The notes under the pieces are model-generated. The model worked only from the letters and a program-made list of their open reading frames with translations. It made no database searches and was not told the origin of the DNA. Positions 25,386-34,433 of a stretch of 64,000 nt of DNA are shown here, piece by piece; the first letter of the stretch is position 1; the number at the start of each line of letters is the position of its first letter. Source of the stretch: Allobosea thiooxidans (GTDB taxonomy: Bacteria; Pseudomonadota; Alphaproteobacteria; Rhizobiales; Beijerinckiaceae); contig NZ_FUYX01000009.1 of assembly GCF_900168195.1 (NCBI RefSeq), forward strand, positions 143,510 through 207,509, read 5' to 3'. The position numbers and the translations under genes are program-made.

Positions 25386-26525
25386 ATGAGCCAGCACAGC
25401 TATGACGTCATCGTTGCCGGGGTCGGCGCCATGGGGTCGGCCGCCTGCTGGCACCTGGCCCAACGCGGACTGAAGGTCCTGGGCCTCGAGCGCTTCGATC
25501 TCGGCCATGCGATGGGCTCGTCCCACGGCCTCACCCGGATCATCCGCCTCGCCTATTTCGAAGGCTCACACTACGTCCCGATCGTGCGCCGGGCGCATGA
25601 GCTCTGGGCCGAGACCGGCAGGCAGGCGGGGCTGAAGCTGCTCCACGTCACCGGCTCGCTCGATCTCGCTCCCAAGGGCGGCGGACCGGTCGAATCCTCG
25701 CTGCAATCCTGCCTCGACCATGGGCTCACGCATGAGATGCTGGAGGGCGCCGAGGTGATGCGCCGCTTCCCCGGCTTCCAGCTGCCGGCCGGGCATATCG
25801 GCCTGTGGCAGCCGGATGGCGGCTTCGTCGCCTCGGAGAAGGCGATCTACGCCCATGTCGGCCTGGCCCAGTCGCGCGGCGCCGATATCCGCACCAACGA
25901 GCCCCTGCTGGACTGGACACCGACGGCACAGGGCGGCGTGGTCGTGCGGACCGAGCGCGGAACCTATTCCGCCGGCCGCCTGGTCATCACTTCGGGCGGC
26001 TGGATCGCTGACGCGGTGCCGGCACTGGCGCAGCGGGTCAACACCGTGAAGCAGGCGATCGGCTGGTTCACGACGCGCCGGCCGGAGCTCTTCCGGGAAG
26101 GCGCCTTCCCGGTGTTCATCCTCAGCGTCGAGGAAGGCAATTTCTACGGCTTCCCGCTCTACGAGCACCCCGGCTTCAAGCTGGGCGGGCCGCATTTCGG
26201 ACGCGAGCCGATGGATCCGCGCGAGCCGGACCGGACGCCGAGCGAGAACCAGGTTGCCCGTATCCGCGAGTGTCTGGCGCGCTACATCCCCGACGCAGCG
26301 GGCGAGCCGCTGACGATCAAGGGCTGCGTCTACACCGTCTCGCCGGACGAGGACTTCATCATCGACACGGTGCCGGGCGTACCGCAGGCGGTCTTCGCCT
26401 CGGCCTGCTCGGGGCACGGCTTCAAATTCGCCAGCGCGATCGGCGAAATCCTGGCCGATCTCTCGACCTCCGGCCAATCGCCCTTCGACCTGACGCCGTT
26501 CTCGCTTTCCCGCTTCGCGGCCTAA
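25386..26525 (+). CDS. FAD-dependent amine oxidase (N-methyl-L-tryptophan / sarcosine oxidase type)
   Basis: 379 residues of the MSOX/SolA family. The N-terminal FAD Rossmann motif is DVIVAGVGAMGSAACWHLAQRG, cut here as GVGAMGSAAC (residues ~11-20); GSSHGLTRIIR (~41-51) and the covalent-flavin cysteine in the C-terminal ASACSGHGFKFA are typical. It would oxidise an N-methyl amino acid (sarcosine or N-methyltryptophan; substrate not decidable) to the demethylated amino acid, formaldehyde and H2O2. ATG 25386 starts MSQHSYDV. A DMT exporter and an MFS exporter follow closely on the same strand. Confidence 0.88.
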   Translation: MSQHSYDVIVAGVGAMGSAACWHLAQRGLKVLGLERFDLGHAMGSSHGLTRIIRLAYFEGSHYVPIVRRAHELWAETGRQAGLKLLHVTGSLDLAPKGGGPVESSLQSCLDHGLTHEMLEGAEVMRRFPGFQLPAGHIGLWQPDGGFVASEKAIYAHVGLAQSRGADIRTNEPLLDWTPTAQGGVVVRTERGTYSAGRLVITSGGWIADAVPALAQRVNTVKQAIGWFTTRRPELFREGAFPVFILSVEEGNFYGFPLYEHPGFKLGGPHFGREPMDPREPDRTPSENQVARIRECLARYIPDAAGEPLTIKGCVYTVSPDEDFIIDTVPGVPQAVFASACSGHGFKFASAIGEILADLSTSGQSPFDLTPFSLSRFAA

Positions 26526-26548
26526 CCTCTCCCGACAGGATCTCCATC

Positions 26549-27451
26549 TTGGCCAGCGCAGCCGAAAATCGCCGCGGCATCGTCTTCATGCTCGCGGCCA
26601 TGTCTCTCTTCGTCATCAACGACGTGTTCATGAAGCTGGCGCGCGAAACCTACCCTGCCGGGCAGGCCATCGCGCTGCGGACAGCCTTCGCCGTCGTGGT
26701 CGGCTTCGCGCTCGTCTTCGCCGCCCGCGAGAGCGGCCGGCTCGTGATGGCCTTCCGGCCGCGCGTGCTCCTGCGCGGCTCGCTGGAAGCCTTCGGCGCG
26801 CTGACCTTCATCTGGTCGCTCGGCCTGATGCCGCTCGCCAACATCACCGCGATCAACATGGCCTCGCCCCTGCTCATCGTGGCGCTCGCGGTCGTGCTCG
26901 GGATGGAGCGCGTCGGCTGGCGGCGCACGGTGGCGCTGACCGTCGGCTTCGTCGGGGTGCTGTTCGTGGTGCGGCCGGGCGCCGATTCCTTCAACGCCGC
27001 CGCGATCGTCGCCGTGCTCAGCACCTTCCTCGTCGCCTGCCGCGACCTCGCGACCCGCACCATCGGCGACGACGTTCCCTCGACGGTGGTCTCGCTGACC
27101 ACGACCATCCTCGTCGGCATCGTCGCGGTGAGCTACGGCCTGACCGAGGAATGGCTGCCGATCTGGCGGCTGGAGACCGTCTATGTGGCGCTCGCCGCCG
27201 TGCTGGTCACGGTCGGCACCTTCTTCATCATCAGCGCCTTCCGCCGCACAGATGTCGGCGTGATCTCGCAATATCGCTACGCGATCATCGTCTTCGCCAC
27301 GCTGCTCGGCTATCTGGTCTGGGGCGACGTCCCGGACCTGTTCGCCGCCCTCGGCGTCGCGCTCATCGTCGGCAGCGGGCTCTACACCATGCACCGGCAG
27401 CGCGTGCGGCCCGATTCGAATCTCAAGCTCGCCCGGAAGCCCGCCGCGTGA
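26549..27451 (+). CDS. EamA/DMT-family permease
   Basis: 300 residues, ten predicted membrane segments, two EamA repeats (residues ~10-145 and 155-290). Members export metabolites or amino acids; the substrate here is unknown. There is no ATG at a good place: TTG 26549 has an AGGA 8 bases upstream and starts LASAAENRRGIVF. The gene begins 23 bases after the amine oxidase and its stop overlaps the next gene's GTG, so the three form a probable operon. Confidence 0.85.
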   Translation: MASAAENRRGIVFMLAAMSLFVINDVFMKLARETYPAGQAIALRTAFAVVVGFALVFAARESGRLVMAFRPRVLLRGSLEAFGALTFIWSLGLMPLANITAINMASPLLIVALAVVLGMERVGWRRTVALTVGFVGVLFVVRPGADSFNAAAIVAVLSTFLVACRDLATRTIGDDVPSTVVSLTTTILVGIVAVSYGLTEEWLPIWRLETVYVALAAVLVTVGTFFIISAFRRTDVGVISQYRYAIIVFATLLGYLVWGDVPDLFAALGVALIVGSGLYTMHRQRVRPDSNLKLARKPAA

Positions 27452-28638
27452 CGGCGCTCCGGGCCAAGCCGACGCTGACGATCCTGGTCGCGATCTCGGC
27501 GCTGCAGCCGATCGCGCTCAACCTGCTGGCTCCGGCGACGCCGGCACTGACCCGGCATTTCGCCTCCAACTACGCCACGATCCAGCTGACGCTGACGCTG
27601 TTCCTGGTCGCGGTCGCGCTCACGCAGCTCGTCATCGGGCCGCTGTCGGACCGCCTCGGCCGTCGTCCCTGCGTCAACGCCGGCGTGGCGCTGTTCGTGG
27701 CGGGCTCGATCCTGGGCGCCTTCGCGCCGTCGACCCATGTTCTGCTGGTCGCCCGTGTGCTGGAAGGCGCCGGGGCTGGCTCTGTCTTCGCCCTGTCGCG
27801 GGCGATCATCCGGGACAGCGCCAGCCGCGACCAGGCGGCGAGCCAGATCGCCAGCGTCACGATGGTGATGGTGGTGGCGCCGATGCTCGCCCCCTGGCTC
27901 GGCGGCCAGATCGAAACCGCCTTCGGCTGGCGCGCCATCTTCTGGTTCATGACGCTGTTCGGCGTCGGCGTGCTCGCCCTCACGGTCGCGCGCCTGCCCG
28001 AGACGGCGCCCCATGTCGGCAAGCAAAGCTCGCTGCTCGGTGTCTTCCGCGCCTTTCCCGACCTCGTGCGCGACCGGGGGTTCGTGCTCAACGTCGCGGC
28101 GGGGACGAGCGCGTCCGCGGCCTTCTTCGTCTTCATCGCCGCGACGCCCTTCATCGTCGTCGAGACGATGGGGCGCGGCTCCGACGTCTATGGCAGCTAT
28201 TTCATCCTCAACGCGCTCGGCTACATGGTCGGCAACTTCACCATGTCGCGGCTGGCGGTGCGTGTCGGCACGCGCCGGATGGTGCGGCGCGGCCTGGTGA
28301 TCTCGTTCATAGGGACCGGGGCGGCGCTGGCCCTGTCCTTCTCGCCCTGGTGGTCGCCGCTCACCCTGTTCCTGCCGCTGGCCGTGAACGCCATGGGCAA
28401 TGGCCTGACGATACCGGGCGCCACGGCCGAGGCGCTCTCGGCGCGGCCTGATCTCGCGGGTTCCGCCGCCGGACTGCTCGGCGCCACCCAGCTCGGCATC
28501 AGCGCCGCCCTGACCGTGCTGATCAGCTGGCTGGTGACGCTGTGGCCGCAGGCGATGAACCTGCTGGTCTGGCTGCTGATCGCGAGCGGGCTGGTGGCAG
28601 TCCAGCTCGCCCGCCGGGGACGTAGCCCGGCTGCCTGA
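27448..28638 (+). CDS. MFS transporter, Bcr/CflA drug-resistance type
   Basis: 396 residues with about 12 membrane helices, of the DHA1 subfamily. The loop after helix 2 reads GPLSDRLGRRPCVNAG, the MFS signature, and ALSRAIIRDSA is typical of the Bcr/CflA type. It should export small compounds by proton antiport. GTG 27448 is the start, overlapping the stop of the EamA gene by 4 bases; the ORF upstream of it is only the shadow of that gene. Confidence 0.88.
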   Translation: MTALRAKPTLTILVAISALQPIALNLLAPATPALTRHFASNYATIQLTLTLFLVAVALTQLVIGPLSDRLGRRPCVNAGVALFVAGSILGAFAPSTHVLLVARVLEGAGAGSVFALSRAIIRDSASRDQAASQIASVTMVMVVAPMLAPWLGGQIETAFGWRAIFWFMTLFGVGVLALTVARLPETAPHVGKQSSLLGVFRAFPDLVRDRGFVLNVAAGTSASAAFFVFIAATPFIVVETMGRGSDVYGSYFILNALGYMVGNFTMSRLAVRVGTRRMVRRGLVISFIGTGAALALSFSPWWSPLTLFLPLAVNAMGNGLTIPGATAEALSARPDLAGSAAGLLGATQLGISAALTVLISWLVTLWPQAMNLLVWLLIASGLVAVQLARRGRSPAA

Positions 28639-28656
28639 GCCGGGCCGGATCCGGCC

Positions 28657-29523
28657 TCAGTCTTCGAGGCGGGCGATCAGGCTGGAGGTATCCCAGCGAT
28701 TGCCGCCCATCTTCTGCACCTCGGCATAGAACTGGTCGACCAGTGCCGTGACCGGCAGCTGCGCGCCGTTGCGGCGGGCCTCGTCGAGCACGATGCCGAG
28801 GTCCTTGCGCATCCAGTCGACGGCGAAGCCGAAGTCGAACTTGTTCTGGTTCATCGTCTTGCCGCGGTTCTCCATCTGCCAGGAGCCGGCGGCCCCCTTG
28901 GAGATCACCTCCAGCATGGTCTCGACATCGAGCCCGGCGCGCTTGGCGAAATGGACGCCTTCCGAGAGCCCCTGAACGAGGCCGGCGATGCAGATTTGGT
29001 TGACCATCTTGGTGAGCTGGCCGGAGCCGGCCGGGCCCATCAGCTTGCACATGCGCGCGAAGCTCGCGATCACCGGCTCGACGCGGGCATAGGTCTCGGG
29101 CTCGCCACCGCACATCACGGTGAGCACGCCGTTCTCGGCACCGGCCTGGCCACCCGAGACGGGCGCGTCGACGAAGCCGAAGCCGCCCCGCTTCGCCGCC
29201 TCGGCGAGCTCGCGCGCGACATTGGCGGAAGCCGTGGTGTGGTCGACGAAGACCGCGCCCTTCTCCATGCCGGCGAAGGCGCCAGTCTCGCCCGTGGTCA
29301 CCGAGCGCAGGTCGTCGTCATTGCCGACGCAGGCGAAGACGATCTCCTGGCCCCTCGCCGCATCGGCCGGGGTGGCGGCCGAGACGCCGCCATGCTGGGC
29401 GACCCATCCTTGCGCCTTCGTCGGGTTGCGGTTGTAGACGGTGACGTCATGGCCCTTGGCCTTGAGATGGCCGGCCATGGGATACCCCATCACGCCGAGA
29501 CCGATGAACGCGACTTTGGCCAT
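28657..29523 (-). CDS. NAD(P)-dependent beta-hydroxyacid dehydrogenase (GarR/MmsB type)
   Basis: 288 residues. The N-terminal Rossmann motif is GLGVMGYPMAGHL (residues 8-20), the substrate-binding signature near residue 117 is VDAPVSGGQAGAEN, and the catalytic lysine lies in GQLTKMVNQ. Members reduce tartronate semialdehyde or oxidise 3-hydroxyisobutyrate; the specific substrate cannot be told from sequence alone. Transcribed singly, convergent with the MFS gene. The start ATG 29523 precedes the usual MAKVAFIGLG. Confidence 0.9.
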   Translation of the reverse strand: MAKVAFIGLGVMGYPMAGHLKAKGHDVTVYNRNPTKAQGWVAQHGGVSAATPADAARGQEIVFACVGNDDDLRSVTTGETGAFAGMEKGAVFVDHTTASANVARELAEAAKRGGFGFVDAPVSGGQAGAENGVLTVMCGGEPETYARVEPVIASFARMCKLMGPAGSGQLTKMVNQICIAGLVQGLSEGVHFAKRAGLDVETMLEVISKGAAGSWQMENRGKTMNQNKFDFGFAVDWMRKDLGIVLDEARRNGAQLPVTALVDQFYAEVQKMGGNRWDTSSLIARLED

Positions 29524-29660
29524 GTTGAGCTCCCGCTTTCTCTCCGAAGACTGTTCCCGCTTTAGCGTGCGGCGACCGGGCCGGAAAGGCGGATGCGCGC
29601 CAGCCGCCCATGCGGCTTTTCCCGTTGCGGCCGGGCGGCGGGCGGCTTAGCTCAAGATCC

Positions 29661-30410
29661 ATGACCATATCGAACGACGACGACCTGCAGGCGCTCAAGG
29701 ACATCGGCGGCATCGTGGCCCGCGCGCTGGCCGCCATGGGCAAGGCGCTGGAGCCCGGCATGACCACGGCGGAACTCGATGCGATCGGGCGCGATTTCCT
29801 CGAACGGCACGGCGCACGCCCGGCGCCTGAACTCGCCTATGATTTCCCGGGCGCGACCTGCATCAGCGTCAACGAGGAGATCGCCCACGGCATCCCCGGC
29901 GAGCGGCGCATCCTGGCGGGCGACCTCGTCAATATCGACGTCTCGGCGGAGAAGGACGGCTTCTTCGCCGACACCGGCGCCTCCTTCGCCGTGCCGCCGG
30001 TCCAGCCCCGGATCGAGCGCCTGTGCCGCGACGGGCGGCGGGCGCTCTGGGCCGGCATCGGGCAGGTCGGCGCAGGCAAGCCGCTGGCCGGCATCGGCCA
30101 GGCCGTGGGGCGCTTCGCCGAGAAGAACCGCTATACGCTCGTGCGAAATCTGGCGAGCCACGGCGTCGGCCGTTCGCTCCATGAGGAGCCGACCGAGATC
30201 GCGACCTGGCCCGACCGAGGCGAGCGCCGGACCATGACGAACGGGCTCGTCTTCACCGTCGAGCCGTTTCTGTCGCTGGGGGCGGACTGGGCCGAGAATG
30301 GCGACCGCGATCGCTGGACGCTCTACAGCGAGCCGCGCGCGCCCACCGTCCAGTACGAGCACACCGTCGTCGCGACCCCGCGCGGCGCCGTCGTCCTGAC
30401 CCTGCCATAG
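29661..30410 (+). CDS. map: Type I methionine aminopeptidase
   Basis: 249 residues, the normal length of the bacterial enzyme. Metal ligands are present: the two Asp of NIDVSAEKDGFFADTG, His in SHGVGRSLHEEP, Glu in VEPFL and the final Glu in QYEHTV; the substrate His in IAHGIPG is also seen. It removes initiator Met from nascent proteins in the cytoplasm. ATG 29661 starts MTISNDDDL. Many alphaproteobacteria have more than one Map copy, so this may be an accessory copy. Confidence 0.9.
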   Translation: MTISNDDDLQALKDIGGIVARALAAMGKALEPGMTTAELDAIGRDFLERHGARPAPELAYDFPGATCISVNEEIAHGIPGERRILAGDLVNIDVSAEKDGFFADTGASFAVPPVQPRIERLCRDGRRALWAGIGQVGAGKPLAGIGQAVGRFAEKNRYTLVRNLASHGVGRSLHEEPTEIATWPDRGERRTMTNGLVFTVEPFLSLGADWAENGDRDRWTLYSEPRAPTVQYEHTVVATPRGAVVLTLP

Positions 30411-30445
30411 GGGTCGAGCGAAGCGACCTGCGGTCAAGCTGAACC

Positions 30446-30539
30446 GTCATTGCGAGCAAGCGAAGCAATCCAGGAGGGCTGGGAGAAACGCCCAACCTTA
30501 CGCCCCGTAGATTGCTTCGCTTCGCTCCTCGTGATGACG
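30446..30539. repeat. Dispersed GTCATTGCGAGC-type palindromic repeat
   Basis: The left arm GTCATTGCGAGCAAGCGAAG and the right arm ATTGCTTCGCTTCGCTCCTC...GATGAC are largely complementary, with a short interior spacer. The same element recurs at 49892-49990. It is a widely scattered intergenic element in Hyphomicrobiales and may act as a transcript-end hairpin for the map and permease genes, which converge here. Confidence 0.75.
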
Positions 30540-30579
30540 GGCCCCCGCTTCAGCCCAATCGAAAACCGCTCCGTCCGGC

Positions 30580-31296
30580 TCAGCGCAGCGCCATATGGCG
30601 GCTGAGCCTGAGTTCGAGCCTGTCCCAGACGCGACGGATGATCTCGACGAGCACGAGATAGATCAGCGCGGCATAGAGATAGATCGACAGGTCGAAGGAA
30701 CGCGCGAAGGCGAGCCGCGTCGCGCCCATCAGGTCGAACAGGGTCACCAGCGAGGTGATGGCGCTCGACTTGATCATCACGATCAGCTCGTTGCCGAGCG
30801 GGCGCAGCGCCAGGATCATCGCCTGCGGCATGACGACGAGGCGAAGCGTCGCCCAGCGATGCAGGCCGAGCGAGGAGGCCCCCTCGAACTGCCCGCGCGG
30901 GATCGATTGGATCGCGCCGCGCAGGATCTCGGCCTGGTAGGCAGCAGTGTTGATGGTGAAGGTGAAGAGCGCGCAGTAGAACGGCTCGCGGAAGAACCAC
31001 CACAGGCCGATGTCCTGCCAGAAGCCGCGGAACTGGCCGAAGCCGTAATAGACCAGGAAGAGCTGGCAGAGCAGCGGCGTGCCGCGGAAGAAAGTGGTGT
31101 AGCCCTGGATCGCGAGCTTCGCCCAGCGCGGTCCGTAGAGTCTGGCGACGGCGAGGCCCAGCGCCAGCAGGAAGCCGAGTGCGACCGAGATCACCACCAG
31201 CTCGAAGGTGATCCAAAGGCCGCTCGCCATTCGGCAGCCATAGTTCTGCAGGACCTCGCTGCCGATCCAGTAGCCGGGATATTCGCACCAGTTCAT
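30580..31296 (-). CDS. Polar amino-acid ABC transporter permease (HisM/GlnP type)
   Basis: 238 residues, a BPD_transp_1 (HEQRO) permease with about five membrane helices. The cytoplasmic EAA loop reads EGASSLGLHRWATLRLVVMP. It is the second permease of the pair; its ATG overlaps the stop of the first permease as ATGA. Together with the binding protein at 32069 it should import lysine/arginine/ornithine or similar polar amino acids; the ATPase gene is not in this operon. Confidence 0.9.
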   Translation of the reverse strand: MNWCEYPGYWIGSEVLQNYGCRMASGLWITFELVVISVALGFLLALGLAVARLYGPRWAKLAIQGYTTFFRGTPLLCQLFLVYYGFGQFRGFWQDIGLWWFFREPFYCALFTFTINTAAYQAEILRGAIQSIPRGQFEGASSLGLHRWATLRLVVMPQAMILALRPLGNELIVMIKSSAITSLVTLFDLMGATRLAFARSFDLSIYLYAALIYLVLVEIIRRVWDRLELRLSRHMALR

Positions 31297-32003
31297 CGCG
31301 TCGCTCCGCCGAAGGCGGCGAAGCCGCGATTGGTGCGCTCCTCGAGCTTGCCGATGCCCCAGGCGGAGACCAGCGAGAAGAAGAAGTAGAGCAGCATCGC
31401 TGTGCCGAAGAAGAGGAACGGCTCCTTGGTCACGACATTGGCCCGCGTCGCGATGAACATGATGTCCTGAAGCGTGATCACCGAGATCAGCGAGGTCTCC
31501 TTCAGCAGCACCATCCAGTTGTTGCCGAGGCCGGGCAGCGCCACGCGGATCAACTGCGGGAAGACGACGAGCCGGAAGGCCTGCGCCTTCGACAGGCCGA
31601 GCGCAGCGGCAGCCTCGCGCTGACCCTTCTGGATCGAGTTCAGGGCGCCGACCCAGACCTCGCTGGAGAAGGCCGCTAGCACCAGGCCGAGCGCGACCAT
31701 GCCGGCTCCGAAGGGCGGAATCGAGAAGCCGCTCCAGACCTGCTGAACCAGGACCTGGATGCCGAAATAGATGATGTAGAGCGTCAGCAGCTCGGGCACG
31801 CCGCGGAACACGGTGGTGTAGATCGTCGCCAGCGCCCGCAGCATCACGCTGTCGGAGCGCTTCCACAGGGCGATGACGAGGCCGAGCGCCAGGCCGAAGG
31901 GCAGTGTCGCGAGCGCGACCGAGATGGTGTTGGCGGCGCCTTGCAGCAGGGCCCAGCCCCAGCCACCGGGGCCGAAGCCGAGCAGTGCGATTTTGTCGAA
32001 CAT
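31293..32003 (-). CDS. Polar amino-acid ABC transporter permease (HisQ type)
   Basis: 236 residues, BPD_transp_1 domain with the EAA loop EAAAALGLSKAQAFRLVVFPQ and five to six membrane helices. It overlaps the next permease gene by 4 bases and lies 65 bases downstream of the binding-protein gene, forming a binding protein - HisQ - HisM operon. Substrate unknown beyond the polar amino-acid family. Confidence 0.9.
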   Translation of the reverse strand: MFDKIALLGFGPGGWGWALLQGAANTISVALATLPFGLALGLVIALWKRSDSVMLRALATIYTTVFRGVPELLTLYIIYFGIQVLVQQVWSGFSIPPFGAGMVALGLVLAAFSSEVWVGALNSIQKGQREAAAALGLSKAQAFRLVVFPQLIRVALPGLGNNWMVLLKETSLISVITLQDIMFIATRANVVTKEPFLFFGTAMLLYFFFSLVSAWGIGKLEERTNRGFAAFGGATR

Positions 32004-32068
32004 GGGAGGGCCGGCGCGCGAGGGACCGAAACCCGCCGGCCTGAAGCGGCCGGCGGGGGAGCGTCAGA

Positions 32069-32842
32069 TCACTCGAACTTGAACCACTTGTCCTCGAGCT
32101 TCTTCAGCGAGCCGTCGGCGACGGTCTCGGCGATCGCCTTGTCGACCAGCGCCTTCAGCGCGGTGTCGGACTTGCGGACGGCGCCGGCGACGCCCGCGCC
32201 ATGGATCGCGTCGTCGCGCTTCACCTCGGCGATCCGCTTGCAGCAGTCCTTGCCCTGCCCCTTGAGGAAGTCGGCGAGCGCGAGCGCGTCGGCGACGATG
32301 TAGTCGAGGCGGCCGTTGAGCAGGTCGAGATTGGCCTCCTCCTGCGTCGGATAGAGGCGCGCCGTCGAATCCTTGTAGAACTTCTCGACATAGTTCGCGT
32401 GGATCGTCGAGCCCTGCGCGCCGATCGACTTGCCCTTCAGGGCCGCCGGCGAGATGTCGTCCGACTTCGTGCTCTTGGGGCCGATCATCCAGATCGGCGT
32501 CTTGCTGTAGGGCGTGGTGAAGTCGACCTGCTTGCGGCGCTCCTCGGTGGCGTTCATGCCGGCGAGGATGATGTCGTACTTGTTCGCCTGCAGCGCCGGG
32601 ATGATGCCGTCCCAGTCCTGCACCACCCAGGTGCACTTCACCTTCATCTTCTCGCAGAGAAGGTTGCCGTAATCGATCTCGAAGCCCTCGAGCTCCTTCT
32701 TGGCGTTCAGGTTGTTGTAGGGCGGATAGGCACCTTCCGTGCCGATCCGGATCTCCTTCCACTCCTTGGCCTGGGCGAGTGCGCCTGTCGCGCCGGCCAG
32801 CGTCAGCGCCGCAGCAGCGGCGAAACGAACGAAACCTTTCAT
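32069..32842 (-). CDS. Periplasmic amino-acid-binding protein (ABC transporter)
   Basis: 257 residues with a signal peptide (cleaved near GALA-Q at ~24) and an SBP_bac_3 domain: IRIGTEGAYPPYNNLN, then FEIDYGNLLCEKM and WDGIIPALQANKYDIILAGM. Two cysteine pairs (near the start of the domain and CCKRI) may form disulfides. The His/Arg/Orn-like family member delivers substrate to the two permeases encoded downstream. A GGGAGGTCCC site sits before ATG 32842. No ATP-binding subunit gene is in the operon. Confidence 0.92.
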   Translation of the reverse strand: MKGFVRFAAAAALTLAGATGALAQAKEWKEIRIGTEGAYPPYNNLNAKKELEGFEIDYGNLLCEKMKVKCTWVVQDWDGIIPALQANKYDIILAGMNATEERRKQVDFTTPYSKTPIWMIGPKSTKSDDISPAALKGKSIGAQGSTIHANYVEKFYKDSTARLYPTQEEANLDLLNGRLDYIVADALALADFLKGQGKDCCKRIAEVKRDDAIHGAGVAGAVRKSDTALKALVDKAIAETVADGSLKKLEDKWFKFE

Positions 32843-33046
32843 GGGACCTCCCGCAGTTTCGGAGCCGCCGGCCTTGCTCTTGTTCCGGTCCGGCACCGTT
32901 GCGACAGATTGGGCGCAGTTTCGCGCCACCCGCAAGAGGGACCGACGCAGCTTTTCACGGCTGCCCCGCCCAAAGGGCCGGCAGCAGCGGTCAATACTGC
33001 CAAAGGAGAAGACAGGCCCTGCCCGCGCCCTGTCCGCGCCGGGGCC

Positions 33047-34249
33047 TCAGCGGCGCGAATCGAGCACCGCGACGATCCAGATCGCCAGGCCGCCCAGCGC
33101 CAGCGCCGCGCCAACCCAGCCGGTCGAGGTCCAGCCGAAGCCCGCGGCGATCGCCATCCCGCCGAGCCAGGGGCCAAGCGCGTTGGCCATGTTGAAAGCG
33201 CTGTGATTGAGCGCGGCGGCGAGAGTCTGCGCATCCTCGGCGACGTCCATCAGGCGGGTCTGCAGCATGGCGCCGAGGCCGCCGCCGCTGCCGATCATGA
33301 AGACCACCAGCGACACCGTCCAGATGTTCCCCGCCGCGAAGGGGAACGCCGCGAGCCAGAAGGCGCTCCAGAGCAGCAGCCCGGCCGTGGCAGGAACCAG
33401 CGCCCGATCGGCGGCCCAGCCGGCGAAGAGCGTGCCGAGCGTCAGCCCGAGCCCGAACACGGCGAGCACGACCGGGACCAGCGCCGGCGAGGCGCCGGTC
33501 ACCGCCATCAGCGTCGAGGCCAGATAGGCATAGACCGCGAAAAGACCGCCGAAGCCGATCGCGCCCGTCCCCAGCGTCAGCCAGACTTGGCGACGCTTGA
33601 GCGCGCCGAGTTCCCGCAGCGGGCTCGCGCCAGGCCGGACCGTGTCGCGCGGCGCGAAGAGCGTGATCAGCAGCACCGTCAGCAGCGCCAGCGCGGCGAC
33701 GATGGCGAAGCCGGAGCGCCAGCCGAGCACCTGTCCCATCCAACTGGCCGCCGGGACACCGAGAATCGTCGCGATCGTCAGGCCCAGCATGACCCGCGCC
33801 ACCGACTGTGCCCGCCGGTTCGGCGGCGAGAGCGAGGCCGCGACCAGCGCCGCCACGCCGAAATAGGCGCCGTGCGGCAGGCCGCTCAGGAAGCGGAAGG
33901 CCAGCATCCAGTGATAGTCCGGAGCCAGCGCGCTGAGACCGTTGCCGAGCGCGAAGACGCTCATCAGGCCGATCAGCAGCGTGCGGCGCGGCACGCGGGC
34001 CGCCAGCACGGCGATCAGCGGCGCGCCGACGACGACGCCGAGCGCATAGATGCTGATGACATGCCCGGCCGTCGGCTCGTCGATGTCGAGACCGGCCGAG
34101 AAATAGGGCAGCAGGCTCATCGCCGCGAATTCGGTCGTGCCGATCGCGAAGCCACCCATGGCGAGCGCGAACAGCACGAGCCCGACGGGCGTCGGACGAA
34201 GGGCGGATTCGGCCGGGTTCAGGCTGCGGTCATTCGCGGCGAGGGTCAT
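33047..34249 (-). CDS. MFS efflux transporter (AraJ/arabinose-efflux-like DHA1)
   Basis: 400 residues with about 12 membrane helices. Typical features are TTEFAAMSLLPYFSAGLDI after helix 1 and FRFLSGLPHGAYFGVAALV in the first half, shared with sugar and drug efflux MFS proteins of the AraJ/YdhP kind. Start ATG 34249 gives MTLAANDRSLN. Substrate unknown. Transcribed alone and divergent from the spermidine-synthase-like gene. Confidence 0.87.
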   Translation of the reverse strand: MTLAANDRSLNPAESALRPTPVGLVLFALAMGGFAIGTTEFAAMSLLPYFSAGLDIDEPTAGHVISIYALGVVVGAPLIAVLAARVPRRTLLIGLMSVFALGNGLSALAPDYHWMLAFRFLSGLPHGAYFGVAALVAASLSPPNRRAQSVARVMLGLTIATILGVPAASWMGQVLGWRSGFAIVAALALLTVLLITLFAPRDTVRPGASPLRELGALKRRQVWLTLGTGAIGFGGLFAVYAYLASTLMAVTGASPALVPVVLAVFGLGLTLGTLFAGWAADRALVPATAGLLLWSAFWLAAFPFAAGNIWTVSLVVFMIGSGGGLGAMLQTRLMDVAEDAQTLAAALNHSAFNMANALGPWLGGMAIAAGFGWTSTGWVGAALALGGLAIWIVAVLDSRR

Positions 34250-34433
34250 GCTGGGCTTTCGGAAGGGTGGCGGCGCGATGCTGCACCGCAGCACGACATA
34301 GCCATTCACCCGACGCCGCAACACCCGCAATCATTACCGGAATTCATGCGCTCGGTGCATATCGCAGTGCTTCCCCGGACGGCGGCCTCGCTTTCGGCTA
34401 CAAGCGGCCGTTCCGGATACAGACGAGCGCAAC

